Part shown: one piece after another, positions 18,805 to 29,058 of the stretch
How the letters are laid out: every line of letters begins with the position of its first letter
Position numbering within the stretch: the stretch's first letter is position 1
Origin: Tranzscheliella williamsii
Lineage: Eukaryota; Basidiomycota; Ustilaginomycetes; Ustilaginales; Ustilaginaceae
Assembly (NCBI GenBank): GCA_023212725.1
Contig: JALBYF010000033.1
Span: forward strand, 142,632-206,631
Length of the DNA: 64,000 bases
Direction: 5' to 3'
Notes under the pieces: model-generated
What the model saw: only the letters and a program-made list of their open reading frames with translations
What the model was told of the DNA's origin: nothing
The model's database searches: none
Made by a program: the position numbers and the translations under genes

Positions 18805-21645
18805 TTAGACGGGTGGGGTGGAGGGGTGGCCGCGCTCTTGGCGGTCGAGCTGGGTGGATGCGCTGCTGTGGCGGCGTGCGGGGTAGCCAGCCTTGAGTGT
18901 AGCGAGGGGAATCTCGACGTGGGAGGCGGGGGAGGGGGAGGGGTGGGGGAGGAAGGGGAAGCGGTGGGCGGTGTTGGCGAGGCGGGCGGTGATGTGGGCG
19001 GGGGTGGAGTGGGCCCAGCCTGCGCGGGTGTAGTTGACGGGGGATTCGTCGCCGGTGAAGATGGCGAGGTCGTAGAGGAGGCAGCCGACGATGGCGCCGG
19101 TGAAGCAGCCGAGCTGGGGCCCGATGAGCCACCAGTAGTCGTTGTGCGACCAGAGTTGGGGGCCGTAGCCGAGCATGGCGAGCAGGATTCGCGGGCCGAG
19201 GTCGCGGCTGGGCGAGATGGCGTAGCTCGTCGGCCAACCGAGTGCCATACCGATCATCACCACCACCAGCCCGAGCACGATCGCCGAAAGCCCGTCCGAC
19301 GGCGGCGCGTTGGTCTCGTCACCCACGGCCAGCACCATAGCCATCAGAATCGCCGTTGCCACCACTTCGGTTCCAAATCCAGAGCCAGCCGTGAAGACCG
19401 CCTGTGGCACGGTGACGAACAGCTTGCCCGAGCCGTGCTCGCCCATCAGCGTCCGTATTCCCCGTCCGCCCTCGTAGTGGTCGATCGCCGGCAGATAGAT
19501 GCCGTAGGTTACCGCGGACCCCAGCAAGCAGCCCAGCACCTGCGCCAACCAGTAGATCGGCACCTGCGCCCACGGAAAGCCACGGAAGAGCGCCAGCCCC
19601 AGCGTGATGGCCGGATTGCAGTGCGCGCCGCTCCGCCCGCCGCTCAGGTAGATGGTGGAGGCGACGCCGAGCCCCCAGGCCCAGTTTTGGTTCGGGTAGC
19701 TGCCCGCAGCCGAGCCCATGGCCTCGGAGAGTGTCACCTGGCAGGCAACCGAGGTGCCGACGGTGAGCAGAAGCATGCTCGCCAGCATTTCGGCGAGGAA
19801 CTCGCGCGAGTGGAACCGCCAGCGCGACCAGGTGGTCGGGAACATGATCGTGCCGTCGTCCGCGGTCGCCTGCCCGCCGAGCCACGGATCTCCCTCACCA
19901 AACTTGTCGTGCTGCGACGCGGCAGTCTGCGCCGAGATCGCCGTGACCTCGCTCCGCGCATCCGCGCCCCCCTTCTGGTGCTCGCCGTCGGTCACGGCAG
20001 GCATGTTGTTCTTCATCCACGCATTGCGCGTATCCGCCGCAGAGCTGCGCTGGCTCTGCGACCGCCCCCCCAGCGGACGCGCTTCGATATGATCCACCCT
20101 GCCCTCGTCCCGGCTGAAGACACTTCCAGGACGCCTCTCATAGCTGTTGCGGTCCGGTCGCAGCTCCTGGTGCGGCTGCTCCTCAAAGTAATCGTTCTGC
20201 TTCGGCCGCATGCTGGGGTCAGCCATCTCCTGGGCAGCTCGAGCGCTATGGTTGGAGGGTTTTCGGGTGCCGACACCAACAGCCGGTCCGCCGGCCGTCC
20301 GTCCCCGAGGCAGGATCTTGCTACCAGAGAGGCCAGGGTGCCGAGCTTGTTCCATGCTGGACTGGTACGCCTCTTCCTTGTCGCGCGATTCATCCGTCTC
20401 ATGACGAAAGTGATCGATCGCCTCGGTAATTCGCCGCTCAGCCACGGCAGAGGAGCCCTGAGAGGGCAGCAACGGCGTCGAGCCCGTCTTGATATGCCTC
20501 GAAAACGGCGCGGACGCCGAAAGCTGCTGGGGATGCTGTCGTTGTTGCTGTTGCTGTTGCTGTTGGTGCTGTTGGTGCTGCTGCCGCTCCTGCTGCTGCT
20601 GCTGCTCCTGGGGCGGTTGCTGGGGATATTGGTGTAGTGGCGCTGTTGCTGTCAAGTCGATCGCGCTCTCTTCGGTGGAGTCGGCGTTGCTGCTGGTGGT
20701 GCGGTCCAGCTCGTTCGAATCCGAGATGAGCTGGTTGCGGGCGTTACTGAGCGTTGCCTGCGCATCCTTAGATTGGTCAGACGTGCTGCGCTGAAAGGTG
20801 GGCGCCTGTGGGGAGCCGGCGGGACCGCTTGGCGAGGGTGGCATCGACGGCCCCGCAGAAGCAGCGGGCGCGTCCGGGGACTTGGACGAGAGCGGCTCCC
20901 CCTCTGCAATCACAGGTAGGGTAGAGCAGAGGTCGGCCGTTGAAGGGTCAGGAGCTGAGCCATCGGCATCGACAGCGTCCTCGGCGCTGTTGGATGCTCG
21001 TTCCTCTTCTGCAAAATCCACCTGGTGAATGCGGTCCGACGTGTTGTCTTGGCTAGGGGCTGCGCCGCTATCTCGAGCGACTTCAGCCCGGGACTGCTGA
21101 TCGTGGAAGGCCTTACTTGTACCGGTAGCAGCTACAGCTCCTGCTGTGGGTGTGTCCGCTGTTTCCGGATATGGACGCTCTGCTCGTGAAGAGGTAGCTT
21201 GGGCAGGCGGATGCGGCCAAGGTCTGTTCTGGTCGGGCTTTGGTTGGGTGGTCGTGCGGCGAACCCTTGGTAGTGTCGTACCGAGGCTCCATAGAGGGCG
21301 CTTAGGGGTAGGGGCAGCAGAGGTGACCTGCTGGTAGCCACGGGGCGCTGGCCGCTGCGGTGCTTGTGGCAGTGACGAGCGGTGCTCAAGCGCTGGTGTG
21401 CTGAAACTGGAATGCATAGACGGAGCATTCTGCTGCCAGTTGCTAGATGTACTCCTGCCGGCCTCGTGGGGCTGCATCTGGCTTGCCTGAGGCTCGGGAC
21501 GAGGCCTACTCGAGTATCGACTATTGTTCTTCCCTCGACTTGTAGAGGCGATGGGGCCGGGTCGGTCTGAGGACGCGCTCGGCCCTGAATTCTGGCTGGG
21601 ACTGTCGCCGCGGTCAAGCGCATCATCGCCAACAGACCCGTCCAT
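18805..21645 (-). CDS. Aquaporin/aquaglyceroporin-family channel with ~600-residue N-terminal extension
   Basis: 946 residues from ATG 21645. Residues 1 to ~610 are Ser/Pro/Gln-rich and probably disordered, with a glutamine tract at about 342-368. The membrane domain (about 613-880) has the MIP layout: FLAEMLASMLLLTVGTS, then SGGRSGAHCNPAITLG with a normal first NPA box (677-679), further helices, and a second half-helix SYAISPSRDLGPRI. The second NPA box is therefore SPS (811-813); the following RDLGPR is the conserved aquaglyceroporin signature. Family members pass water, glycerol or small solutes across membranes. Long cytosolic extensions occur in yeast Fps1-type channels, so osmotic gating is a possibility but is inference. 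It converges on the hydrolase gene with a 206-bp spacer. Confidence 0.88.
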   Translation of the reverse strand: MDGSVGDDALDRGDSPSQNSGPSASSDRPGPIASTSRGKNNSRYSSRPRPEPQASQMQPHEAGRSTSSNWQQNAPSMHSSFSTPALEHRSSLPQAPQRPAPRGYQQVTSAAPTPKRPLWSLGTTLPRVRRTTTQPKPDQNRPWPHPPAQATSSRAERPYPETADTPTAGAVAATGTSKAFHDQQSRAEVARDSGAAPSQDNTSDRIHQVDFAEEERASNSAEDAVDADGSAPDPSTADLCSTLPVIAEGEPLSSKSPDAPAASAGPSMPPSPSGPAGSPQAPTFQRSTSDQSKDAQATLSNARNQLISDSNELDRTTSSNADSTEESAIDLTATAPLHQYPQQPPQEQQQQQERQQHQQHQQQQQQQQRQHPQQLSASAPFSRHIKTGSTPLLPSQGSSAVAERRITEAIDHFRHETDESRDKEEAYQSSMEQARHPGLSGSKILPRGRTAGGPAVGVGTRKPSNHSARAAQEMADPSMRPKQNDYFEEQPHQELRPDRNSYERRPGSVFSRDEGRVDHIEARPLGGRSQSQRSSAADTRNAWMKNNMPAVTDGEHQKGGADARSEVTAISAQTAASQHDKFGEGDPWLGGQATADDGTIMFPTTWSRWRFHSREFLAEMLASMLLLTVGTSVACQVTLSEAMGSAAGSYPNQNWAWGLGVASTIYLSGGRSGAHCNPAITLGLALFRGFPWAQVPIYWLAQVLGCLLGSAVTYGIYLPAIDHYEGGRGIRTLMGEHGSGKLFVTVPQAVFTAGSGFGTEVVATAILMAMVLAVGDETNAPPSDGLSAIVLGLVVVMIGMALGWPTSYAISPSRDLGPRILLAMLGYGPQLWSHNDYWWLIGPQLGCFTGAIVGCLLYDLAIFTGDESPVNYTRAGWAHSTPAHITARLANTAHRFPFLPHPSPSPASHVEIPLATLKAGYPARRHSSASTQLDRQERGHPSTPPV
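20536..20620 (-). repeat. CAG/CAA tract encoding polyglutamine
   Basis: On the coding (reverse) strand a mixed CAG/CAA run encodes clustered Gln with occasional Glu, His and Arg inside the aquaporin N-terminal extension. It is a likely length-variable microsatellite. Confidence 0.75.
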
Positions 21646-22576
21646 TGCCAGTAAAGTTGTCAGGCAGCAGCCCCAAGCAGAAGCGGATGTGTGAGGCTTG
21701 CGCTGGTTAGTGGGAAAGATCCTAGACCGGGCGGTATGTTGAGACGATCAACGGCGAATGGACGAATAGAAAAGGAAGAAGCATCTACAGGGACTGTTAC
21801 CGATGATTGCGTTTAGACACCACCGATGTTGGGCCCGGCTTGGCTTGTCGGATCGTTGCTGCGGGCCGGCCATGTGCAGTGTCCGCTAATGACCGACGTT
21901 GGTTGATGAGAAATGCAGGCTTTGCGTGGCGCGGGTGGCGCTTAAACCTTCGAAGCAAAAGTTCAGCGCCGTAATGGACAGACGCATCATCGCGCAGATC
22001 GATCCGCAATCTGCTGAGCGTCAATAGGACGGCGTCTGCTGCCGCTGATTCACGACCCTGCTGCCGCCAAACTTTGACCGCGCTGTCTGCCGCTCGGCAC
22101 ATCTTCTTCCGCGGCCACAGCCGGGTAAATCGTCGCCTTCCCCTTACCGTACCGTGCCGTATACCCAGTACAGCTCGTCGCGGAACAAGATCCTCCGCCA
22201 GGCAGATCTCGTCAAAATTTTCAGAATCATGGCCCCACCCAATCTCGTGTCGATCTAACACGGCCCGCCTTTTTTTCGCATCTTTTTCGTGTGTTTTTCT
22301 CAACTAGGTATAGCATTTCCTGCGAGCATAACTGCCAGTCAGCGTGGAGTCGCGCAAGCACTTCGGCGACACGTAAGTGGCTTGATTCGGGATTTAGCAC
22401 GATAGATAGGCACGGTAGGAATGCGTCAAATCACTGTGATTCTGTATGTGATTGCGACGGCAGCGGCAATTTTTGAACGTTTTATGTTACAAAATGAGGG
22501 ACAGAAATAGGAAGGAGGTGGTGTATGCAACGGAGAGACGGACTGGACGACAAACGGCTCGGAAACAAAGGCCGAA
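21646..22576. other. Gap between the aquaporin start and the HSP90 stop
   Basis: 931 bp holding the aquaporin promoter and 5' leader and the HSP90 3' flank. A 168-codon reverse open frame at 21797-22303 has no recognisable feature. No other structure was seen. Confidence 0.4.
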
Positions 22577-24798
22577 TTAGTCGATCGACTCCATGGCCGA
22601 CTCGCCAGCAACCTCTTCAGGCGCAGCGTCAGCCTTGGTCTCCTCGTCGGCGCCATCGATGCCGGCGTCGTCGATCGAAAGACCGAGCGAGATGAGCTTG
22701 TAGAGTCGGTTGGCAAAGTCGTGAGGCTGCTCCAGCGTGAATCCAGAGGTCAACAGCGCAGTCTCGTAGAGGAGCACCGTCAGGTCGCGAACCGTGGTGT
22801 CGCTCTTGTCCTGGCTAGACTTGGCAACCAGCTCCTTGACAATCGGGTTCGATGGGTTCAGCTCCAGCGTCTTCTTGGCCGCCATGTACTGCGACATGCT
22901 CGAGTCTCGAAGAGCCTGCGCCTTCATGATACGCTCCATGTTAGCCGACCAGCCAAACGTGTTGGTAACTAGGACGCATGGCGAGCCCACGATTCGGTTC
23001 GAGACAACCACCTTCTCCACCTTGTCGCCAAGGATCTCCTTGACAGTCTTGCAAAGGTCCTCAGTGTTCTTGGTGTCTTCCTCTCGCTGCTTCTTCTCAT
23101 CCTCAGTCTCCTCGAGCTCGAGACCTTCCTTGGAAACGCAGACAAGCTTCTTGCCCTCAAACTCCTTGAGCTGGGTGACAGCGTACTCGTCAATCGGGTC
23201 CACCATGAGCAGAACCTCGAGTCCCTTCTTCTTCAATCGCTCCAAGAAGGGCGAGTCTCGGATCGAGCTGAGCGACTCGCCGGTCAGGTAGAAGATCTGG
23301 TTGTTCTTGCCATCCTGGGGCATTCGGGTAATGTAGTCCTTGAGCGAAGTCTGCTCGTCGCCCGACTTGGTCGAGTGGAATCGGAGGAACTCGGCAAGCT
23401 TGTTTCGGTGGGTGGCGTCCTCGTGGATACCGAGCTTGAGGTTCTTGCCGAAGGCCTCGTAGAACTTGGCAAAGTTGTCCTTGTCTTCAGCGATCTCAGA
23501 GATCATATCCAACGTCTTCTTAACGACGTTCTTGCGGATGACCTTGAGAATCTTGTTCTGCTGCAACGTCTCACGAGAAATGTTGAGCGGGAGATCCTCA
23601 GAATCAACGATTCCCTTGACAAAGTTGAGGTACTCGGGGATGATGTCCTCGCAGTCGTCCATGATGAAGACACGTCGGACGTAAAGCTTGATGTTGTTTC
23701 GCTTCTTCTTGGTCTCAAAGAGATCAAACGGAGCGCGCTTGGGAATGAAAAGGAGCGCCTTGAACTCGAGCTGACCCTCGACAGAGAAGTGCTTGACAGC
23801 CAGGTGGTCCTCCCAGTCGTTGGAGAGCGACTTGTAGAAGGCAGAGTACTCGTCAGCAGTGATCTGCTTGGGGTCACGAGTCCAAAGGGGCTTGGTCTTG
23901 TTGAGCTCCTCCTGCTCGGTCTGCATCTCCTTGACCTTCTTCTTGGGCTTCTCCTTCTTGCCATCCTCGTCCTCGACCTCCTCAATCTTGGCCTTCTTCT
24001 CCTCGTCCGCGTCCTCGGCCTCCTCCTCCTCTTCGACCTCCTTTTCAACCTCCTTGGTCACGACGAGCTGGATGGGGTACGAGATGAACTCTGAGTGCTT
24101 CTTGACAATCTCTCGGATTCGCTTCTCCTCAATGTACTCCATCTGGTCCTCCTTGAGGTAGAGACGCATCTCGGTACCTCGGCCGATGGAGGGGTTGACG
24201 GTGTCCTGAGTGATGGTGAAAGTGCCACCGGCGGCAGACTCCCAAATGTACTGCTCGTCATCGTTGTGTTTGGTGATGATCTGAACCTTCTCAGCTACGA
24301 GGTAGGCAGAGTAGAAGCCGACACCGAACTGGCCAATCATCGAGATATCGGCGCCAGAGCTGAGGGCCTCCATAAAGGCTTTGGTACCAGACTTGGCAAT
24401 GGTACCAATGTTGTTGACGAGGTCGGCCTTGGTCATACCGATACCCGTGTCTCGGAGGATGAGGCACTTGTTCTCCTTGTCAGGGGTGATACGGATATAG
24501 AGATCCTTCTCGGTCTCGAGCACAGAGGGGTCGGTAAGCGCATTGTATCGGACCTTGTCAAGAGCATCGGAAGAGTTGGAAATCAGCTCTCGAAGGAAAA
24601 TCTCCTTGTTCGAGTAGAAAGTGTTGATGATCAGGTCCAGAAGTTGGCTGATATCGGCGGCCTATGACGCAGCAAGACAAGCAAGAAAAATGTCCAAGTA
24701 ACTGTCAGCAAAGTGGTCACGACAAGCTAGCGGGGAGTGGAAGCAAGCGTGCGCAGGTTGCTACTTACGAAGCCGAACGTCTCGGTGTTGCCGGACAT
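22577..24798 (-). CDS. HSP90: Cytosolic heat-shock protein 90 (two exons) with atypical C-terminus
   Basis: Coding parts on the reverse strand are 24798-24769 ([10 protein letters not shown]) and 24661-22577, joined over a 107-nt GTAAGT...CATAG intron, giving 704 residues. The N-domain ATPase motifs are present: [23 protein letters not shown], and [15 protein letters not shown] with the lid. A charged EEEEE/KKK linker lies at about 215-265. The middle domain has [16 protein letters not shown] (with the catalytic Arg context) and [13 protein letters not shown]. The C-domain includes [16 protein letters not shown]. The last five residues are MESID, whereas cytosolic Hsp90 almost always ends MEEVD, the docking site for TPR co-chaperones. 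Hsp90 folds kinases and steroid-receptor-like clients using ATP. The gene is divergent to CCR4. Confidence 0.97.
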
Positions 24799-26376
24799 GA
24801 TGATGGATGATGTATGTGTGACAACCGATGTGATGGGGGTATGCGGTATGGAGAGAGGTAGGAGGAAAGGGGGGGCGGGTGCGGCCTTGAAATAAATGCT
24901 TTCTGCTGGAGCAGCCGGCAACGCTGAGCTTTCTTCTTCCTATGTCGGTGCACGGCTGTTCGGTGGTTGTTGGCGGAAGTTGACGCTTCTTCCATGTTCT
25001 TTCCAGCGCCTTCTGGAGTGCGAGCTAAGCCGGCCGCTCTCGTACAGTATATCTGCGTTACAACAATAATATTAACAGTCGAGCTTCCCCACGAACTTTT
25101 GAACTGGTTAACGCATTCTAACACTTTAACCTATCTGAACGTCAAGAATAGTATTGAAGTGAGAGGACTGCGATTTGTATTCATCGCCACAGTAAGGTTG
25201 ACTTTGTTTATGGGTACCGAGTTTCGTATGGAAATCCATAGAAGTATTAAGTAAGCAACCAGCGCCAGCGTCAATCGAAAAATCGATCGGGTCCTTGCCC
25301 CGATGTAGCTCAGCGTTCACCTCCAAATCTTGGCAGGAAGATAAGACATGCTTAGCCAACAAAATAGCGATCTAACAGCCATCTACGCATCGAAATGATC
25401 GATTCTGCCGTCACAGTCGTTCCAGCGTCTCAGAGACCTTTCATCCCGTGAAGGTGGGCGCTGCCACCTTGAGCGCAAGAGGTCCTGCAAGCTAACGGAT
25501 ATGTAGACTAAGCTGACGGGACGGGGACGAGTCACCCGTTTGAGTGTGAGAGAAAGTGGATGGAAAAAATGTTAGATTCAATTTCAGCAGGCTTTGGGTA
25601 CTCGCTGATGATGTGGCTGAGGAAATGCGAATTGAACTTGGGGAGAAAGCGCGCTGGTCGGATCCGAATTCGATCACCAACTTAGCTGGCTGCATCTCCA
25701 CTCGACTCCCCACTCATACCCAACCCAAACCCGCATCCCGTCCAACCAACAGTATCATCACCAACAGCAACAAGATCAACATCGGCTGTGCTGCCCTCGC
25801 CATCGGCTAGCATCTCAAGCTTTGCTATACTGATCTCGCACGCAGCGCTTGGATTCAAGCCGGTCGTTGTGCTACCTAGCCTTGTCCAACCCAGGTCGCC
25901 CTCACCATTGTCTTCCTCTTCATGGGATCCGTCTCTTTAACCATTTTCTTTTACATCTCTCAGCACCGGTCTTTCACGTAGCGGGAACACGCTTCTCGGC
26001 ATCACACTACTCGTTGTCGGCTTGTTCGTACGCACTGTTCTGCTTGGACATCGACGTCTGCTTCCCTGCTACCCGTCGTTCGCCTTCAGCCTGTTCATCC
26101 ATTTTGCCCACTGCGGCCATCTGTTCTGGGACCCATCCCCAAAGAACATGCAAGAGTCTGAGCCCGAATCCCTTCCTCTTCCCCTCCGTCTCTGTACACC
26201 GACTTTTCACCTGCCGTTTTCGACCACGCCAACTGTTCAGCCAAGTAGCGACAACGTCACATCTTTCCGCTTCGGTGCTTGCCGCTCGCCGTCTCACGAC
26301 ATAATTTAGACACCGCAATCTCCTATTCGCCTTTACTGTCATTTACCCCGCCCAGCGCGATTCACCTTCACGATAC
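24799..26376. promoter_or_regulatory. Divergent promoter region, HSP90 / CCR4
   Basis: 1.58 kb without a gene. About 190-215 bp upstream of the HSP90 ATG, TTC triplets at 24987 and 24997 and again at 25001 and 25011 have the 10-bp spacing of gap-type heat-shock elements. No perfect inverted HSE was seen. The CCR4 side (25850-26370) is pyrimidine-rich. Confidence 0.4.
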
Positions 26377-28746
26377 ATGTATCCCTCTCCGTCGCCCTCT
26401 CCGGCTCCTTCGCCCCCTGCGTATCTCTATCTCAATTCGCATCACTCTCAGTCCGCCAGTCATGCAGGCGGTCCGCTTTCTGCCGCTGGCGGTCAAAGTT
26501 CTACCCAATCCACCAACGGGCCTAGCAGCTCGGGTTATGGTCATAACGGCTCCTTCAGCTCAGTAGGCCGCTTCCCCATGCCTTCGGGCGCTTGGCCTCC
26601 GCGTGCGCAGCATCATCCCCATCATTCGCATCAGCAGAACCCGTCTCTCTCTTCTCTTCCCAGCTCCATCGGTCACTCGAGCGCCACCTCCATCTCTGCT
26701 GGCGGTCCCTCTTCGCCAGGCTATGGAAGCCTTCCGCATCACCACCACCACCATGCTACACATGGGCCCTCGGGGCTGTCGCACATGGCGTCACCGGCTA
26801 CCATGCATCCATCTGGTCATCTAGGCTCTTCCTCTGGTTCCAGCGCTGCGGCAGCGGCAGCAGCGGCCGCGGCAGCCGCCTCAGGATCTCCTCACTGGCA
26901 GAAGCAGATCCTGCAAGCGGAAGTCTCACGTCAGTCTGCCTCGCCGCATCATCACGCCCGCGCCGCTGCGCTTGCTGCTCGCCAGTCTGGCAGTTCTGCC
27001 ATTGCCATCCAAGACCCCAACAAAGGCATCGTACCCCCCCATGTCGCTGCCAACGGTCTCTTTGTCGGCAAAAAGGACAACCCATCAGGCAACGGTAGCG
27101 CGGAAGACAAAGGCAGTGGAGCCGACGCAGGCTCTGGCAACAAGCCAGCAGCAAACGGCGCTGCCGCCAAGGACAAGCAGACCTGGTCAGTCATCGACAT
27201 GGGAGGTCTTTCGCTGAAGAACATCGCCAACGAGGTCTACCGATACTCGTTCCTGACTTCTCTCTTCATCAACCATAATGCCCTTACCACCATCTCTTCC
27301 GACATTGTCAACCTCCGTCAGCTGACTGTCCTGGATGCCTCAGGCAACAACCTGACCTCCGTCCCTGCCGAACTGGGCATGCTGACGAGCCTACGCGAGC
27401 TGTTCCTCTTTGACAACAACCTGGTCACGCTGCCGCCGGAGCTTGGTACACTTCACCAGCTCGAAATGTTTGGTATCGAAGGTAACCCGCTCCAGGAGAA
27501 CCTGCGGACGCTCTTTCAGCGCGAGGGCACCCAAGCGGTGATTGCCTATCTGCGCGACTCGTGCCCTGTCCCGCTACCTCCGCCCGAGCGAGACTGGATT
27601 ATGATTGACCCGGACCTGCCGGACCCGATGGAGTCGCCTGATGGCGTGGAAGCGCCACAAGAGTCCTTCAACGTGCTGTGCTACAATATTCTCTGCGACA
27701 AGTACGCCACGCCGCAGATGTACGGATACACACCCTCCTGGGCTCTGACGTGGGACTACCGCAAGGAGTTTATCTTGCAGGAAGTGATGTCGTACAGCGC
27801 GGACGTATGCTGCCTGCAGGAGGTGGACATGGAGCAGTATGAGGACTACTTCCTGCATCACCTGTCGCAACAAGACTACGACGGTATCTTTTGGCCCAAG
27901 TCAAGAGCCAGGACGATGCGCGACGAGGAGCGCCGCCGCGTCGACGGCTGTGCGATCTTTTTCAAGAATACCAAGTACCAGCTGATTGAGAAGCAGCTAG
28001 TCGAGTTCAATCAGATCGCGCTGCAGCGGCCGGACTTCAAAAAGTCGGAGGACATGTATAACCGGGTGATGACCAAGGACAACATTGCGGTGATTGCGCT
28101 GCTGGAAAACCGCCATTCGGGGTCGCGGCTGGTGGTCGCCAACGTGCACACGCACTGGGACCCCGAGTTCCGGGATGTCAAGCTGGTGCAGGTGGCGATG
28201 CTGATGGACGAGGTGGAGAAGGCGGGCAATCGGTTCGCCAAGCTACCGCCCAAACTGACGGTCGCCGACGGATATCCGGCGGCGCCCAAGTACACGGCGG
28301 GCAACCAGATCCCGACGATTGTCTGCGGCGACTTCAACAGCGTGCCCGAGACAGGTGTCTACGACTTCCTCTCGGGCGGCGCGGTGCCCGGCGACCACGA
28401 AGACTTTATGAACCACGTCTACGGCAACTACACCGCGCAGGGGCTGCAGCACGGGTACAAGCTCGAGTCGGCCTATGCACCCGTCGGCGAGCTCTCGCTG
28501 ACCAACTACACGCCCGGCTACGAGGGCGGGATCGACTACATCTTCTACTCGCGCGACACGCTCGCCGTCACCGGCGTCCTTGGCGAGGTCGACAAGCAGT
28601 ACCTCGCCAAGGTCGTCGGCTTCCCCAACGCCCACTTCCCCAGCGACCACATCTGCATCCTCTCCGAGTTCCGCGTAAAGCACCCCGGCCACAACGCCCG
28701 CAAGGAGCCCCCCAAGCGCCTCCTCAACTTCCCCTCCCGTCGCTAG
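26377..28746 (+). CDS. CCR4: CCR4-NOT complex deadenylase Ccr4
   Basis: Single frame of 789 residues. A Ser/His/Gly-rich N-terminus contains a poly-alanine run (about residues 158-171). Leucine-rich repeats at about 280-375 (LRQLTVLDASGNNLTSVPAEL, LRELFLFDNNLVTLPPEL) are the Caf1/Pop2-binding module. The exonuclease-endonuclease-phosphatase domain spans about 430-780: FNVLCYNILCDKYAT, CCLQEVDMEQYED (metal-binding Glu), VVANVHTHWDPEF, VCGDFNSVPETG and FPSDHICILSEF (catalytic Asp-His). Ccr4 shortens mRNA poly(A) tails in the cytoplasm, starting mRNA decay. All expected catalytic residues are seen. The final ~200 nt are C-rich on the coding strand. Confidence 0.97.
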   Translation: MYPSPSPSPAPSPPAYLYLNSHHSQSASHAGGPLSAAGGQSSTQSTNGPSSSGYGHNGSFSSVGRFPMPSGAWPPRAQHHPHHSHQQNPSLSSLPSSIGHSSATSISAGGPSSPGYGSLPHHHHHHATHGPSGLSHMASPATMHPSGHLGSSSGSSAAAAAAAAAAAASGSPHWQKQILQAEVSRQSASPHHHARAAALAARQSGSSAIAIQDPNKGIVPPHVAANGLFVGKKDNPSGNGSAEDKGSGADAGSGNKPAANGAAAKDKQTWSVIDMGGLSLKNIANEVYRYSFLTSLFINHNALTTISSDIVNLRQLTVLDASGNNLTSVPAELGMLTSLRELFLFDNNLVTLPPELGTLHQLEMFGIEGNPLQENLRTLFQREGTQAVIAYLRDSCPVPLPPPERDWIMIDPDLPDPMESPDGVEAPQESFNVLCYNILCDKYATPQMYGYTPSWALTWDYRKEFILQEVMSYSADVCCLQEVDMEQYEDYFLHHLSQQDYDGIFWPKSRARTMRDEERRRVDGCAIFFKNTKYQLIEKQLVEFNQIALQRPDFKKSEDMYNRVMTKDNIAVIALLENRHSGSRLVVANVHTHWDPEFRDVKLVQVAMLMDEVEKAGNRFAKLPPKLTVADGYPAAPKYTAGNQIPTIVCGDFNSVPETGVYDFLSGGAVPGDHEDFMNHVYGNYTAQGLQHGYKLESAYAPVGELSLTNYTPGYEGGIDYIFYSRDTLAVTGVLGEVDKQYLAKVVGFPNAHFPSDHICILSEFRVKHPGHNARKEPPKRLLNFPSRR

Positions 28747-29058
28747 CACCAGCACCTCGGACCCCGCCCTCTCCTCCCGTATACGTACACTATTCCCTTT
28801 GCTTGTAACTCTACCCGCGCGCCATTTCCCCGTTCCCTCCGCACGGCTCTTCTCTCTCGCCCTGTATGCGTGTAAATCATCCGTTTCTCTTTCCGCCCTT
28901 GTCTCTCCGACCGAGCATAGTCGCGCGTGCATGGGAAGGGACAGTGGAGCGCTACGGTGGGAGCACTACGCAGGCAGTCGAGGGCACTAGAACTGCGACG
29001 AGGCGCAGGGCGACAGTAGCTGATGCTGAGAGGAAGAGGGGGGGGGGGGGGGGGGGGG
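28747..29058. other. Convergent 3' spacer with a 21-G run
   Basis: 312 bp between the CCR4 and CDK8 stop codons. The left part is C/T-rich, the right part G-rich, and it ends in the homopolymer described separately. Confidence 0.5.
29038..29058 (+). repeat. Uninterrupted run of 21 G
   Basis: The + strand reads 21 consecutive G, ending immediately before the CTA that is the CDK8 stop codon on the reverse strand. In the CDK8 transcript it is a C21 run starting at the first 3'-UTR base. Confidence 0.9.

Noticed and set aside
18697..20637. 646-codon + strand open frame opposite the aquaporin
   Set aside because: It mirrors the G-rich/C-rich skew of the aquaporin gene, including Leu runs from the CAG tract. 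No protein-like pattern.
21797..22303. 168-codon reverse open frame between the aquaporin and HSP90 genes
   Set aside because: No family resemblance, no promoter or splice support, and basic composition typical of chance frames in GC-rich DNA.
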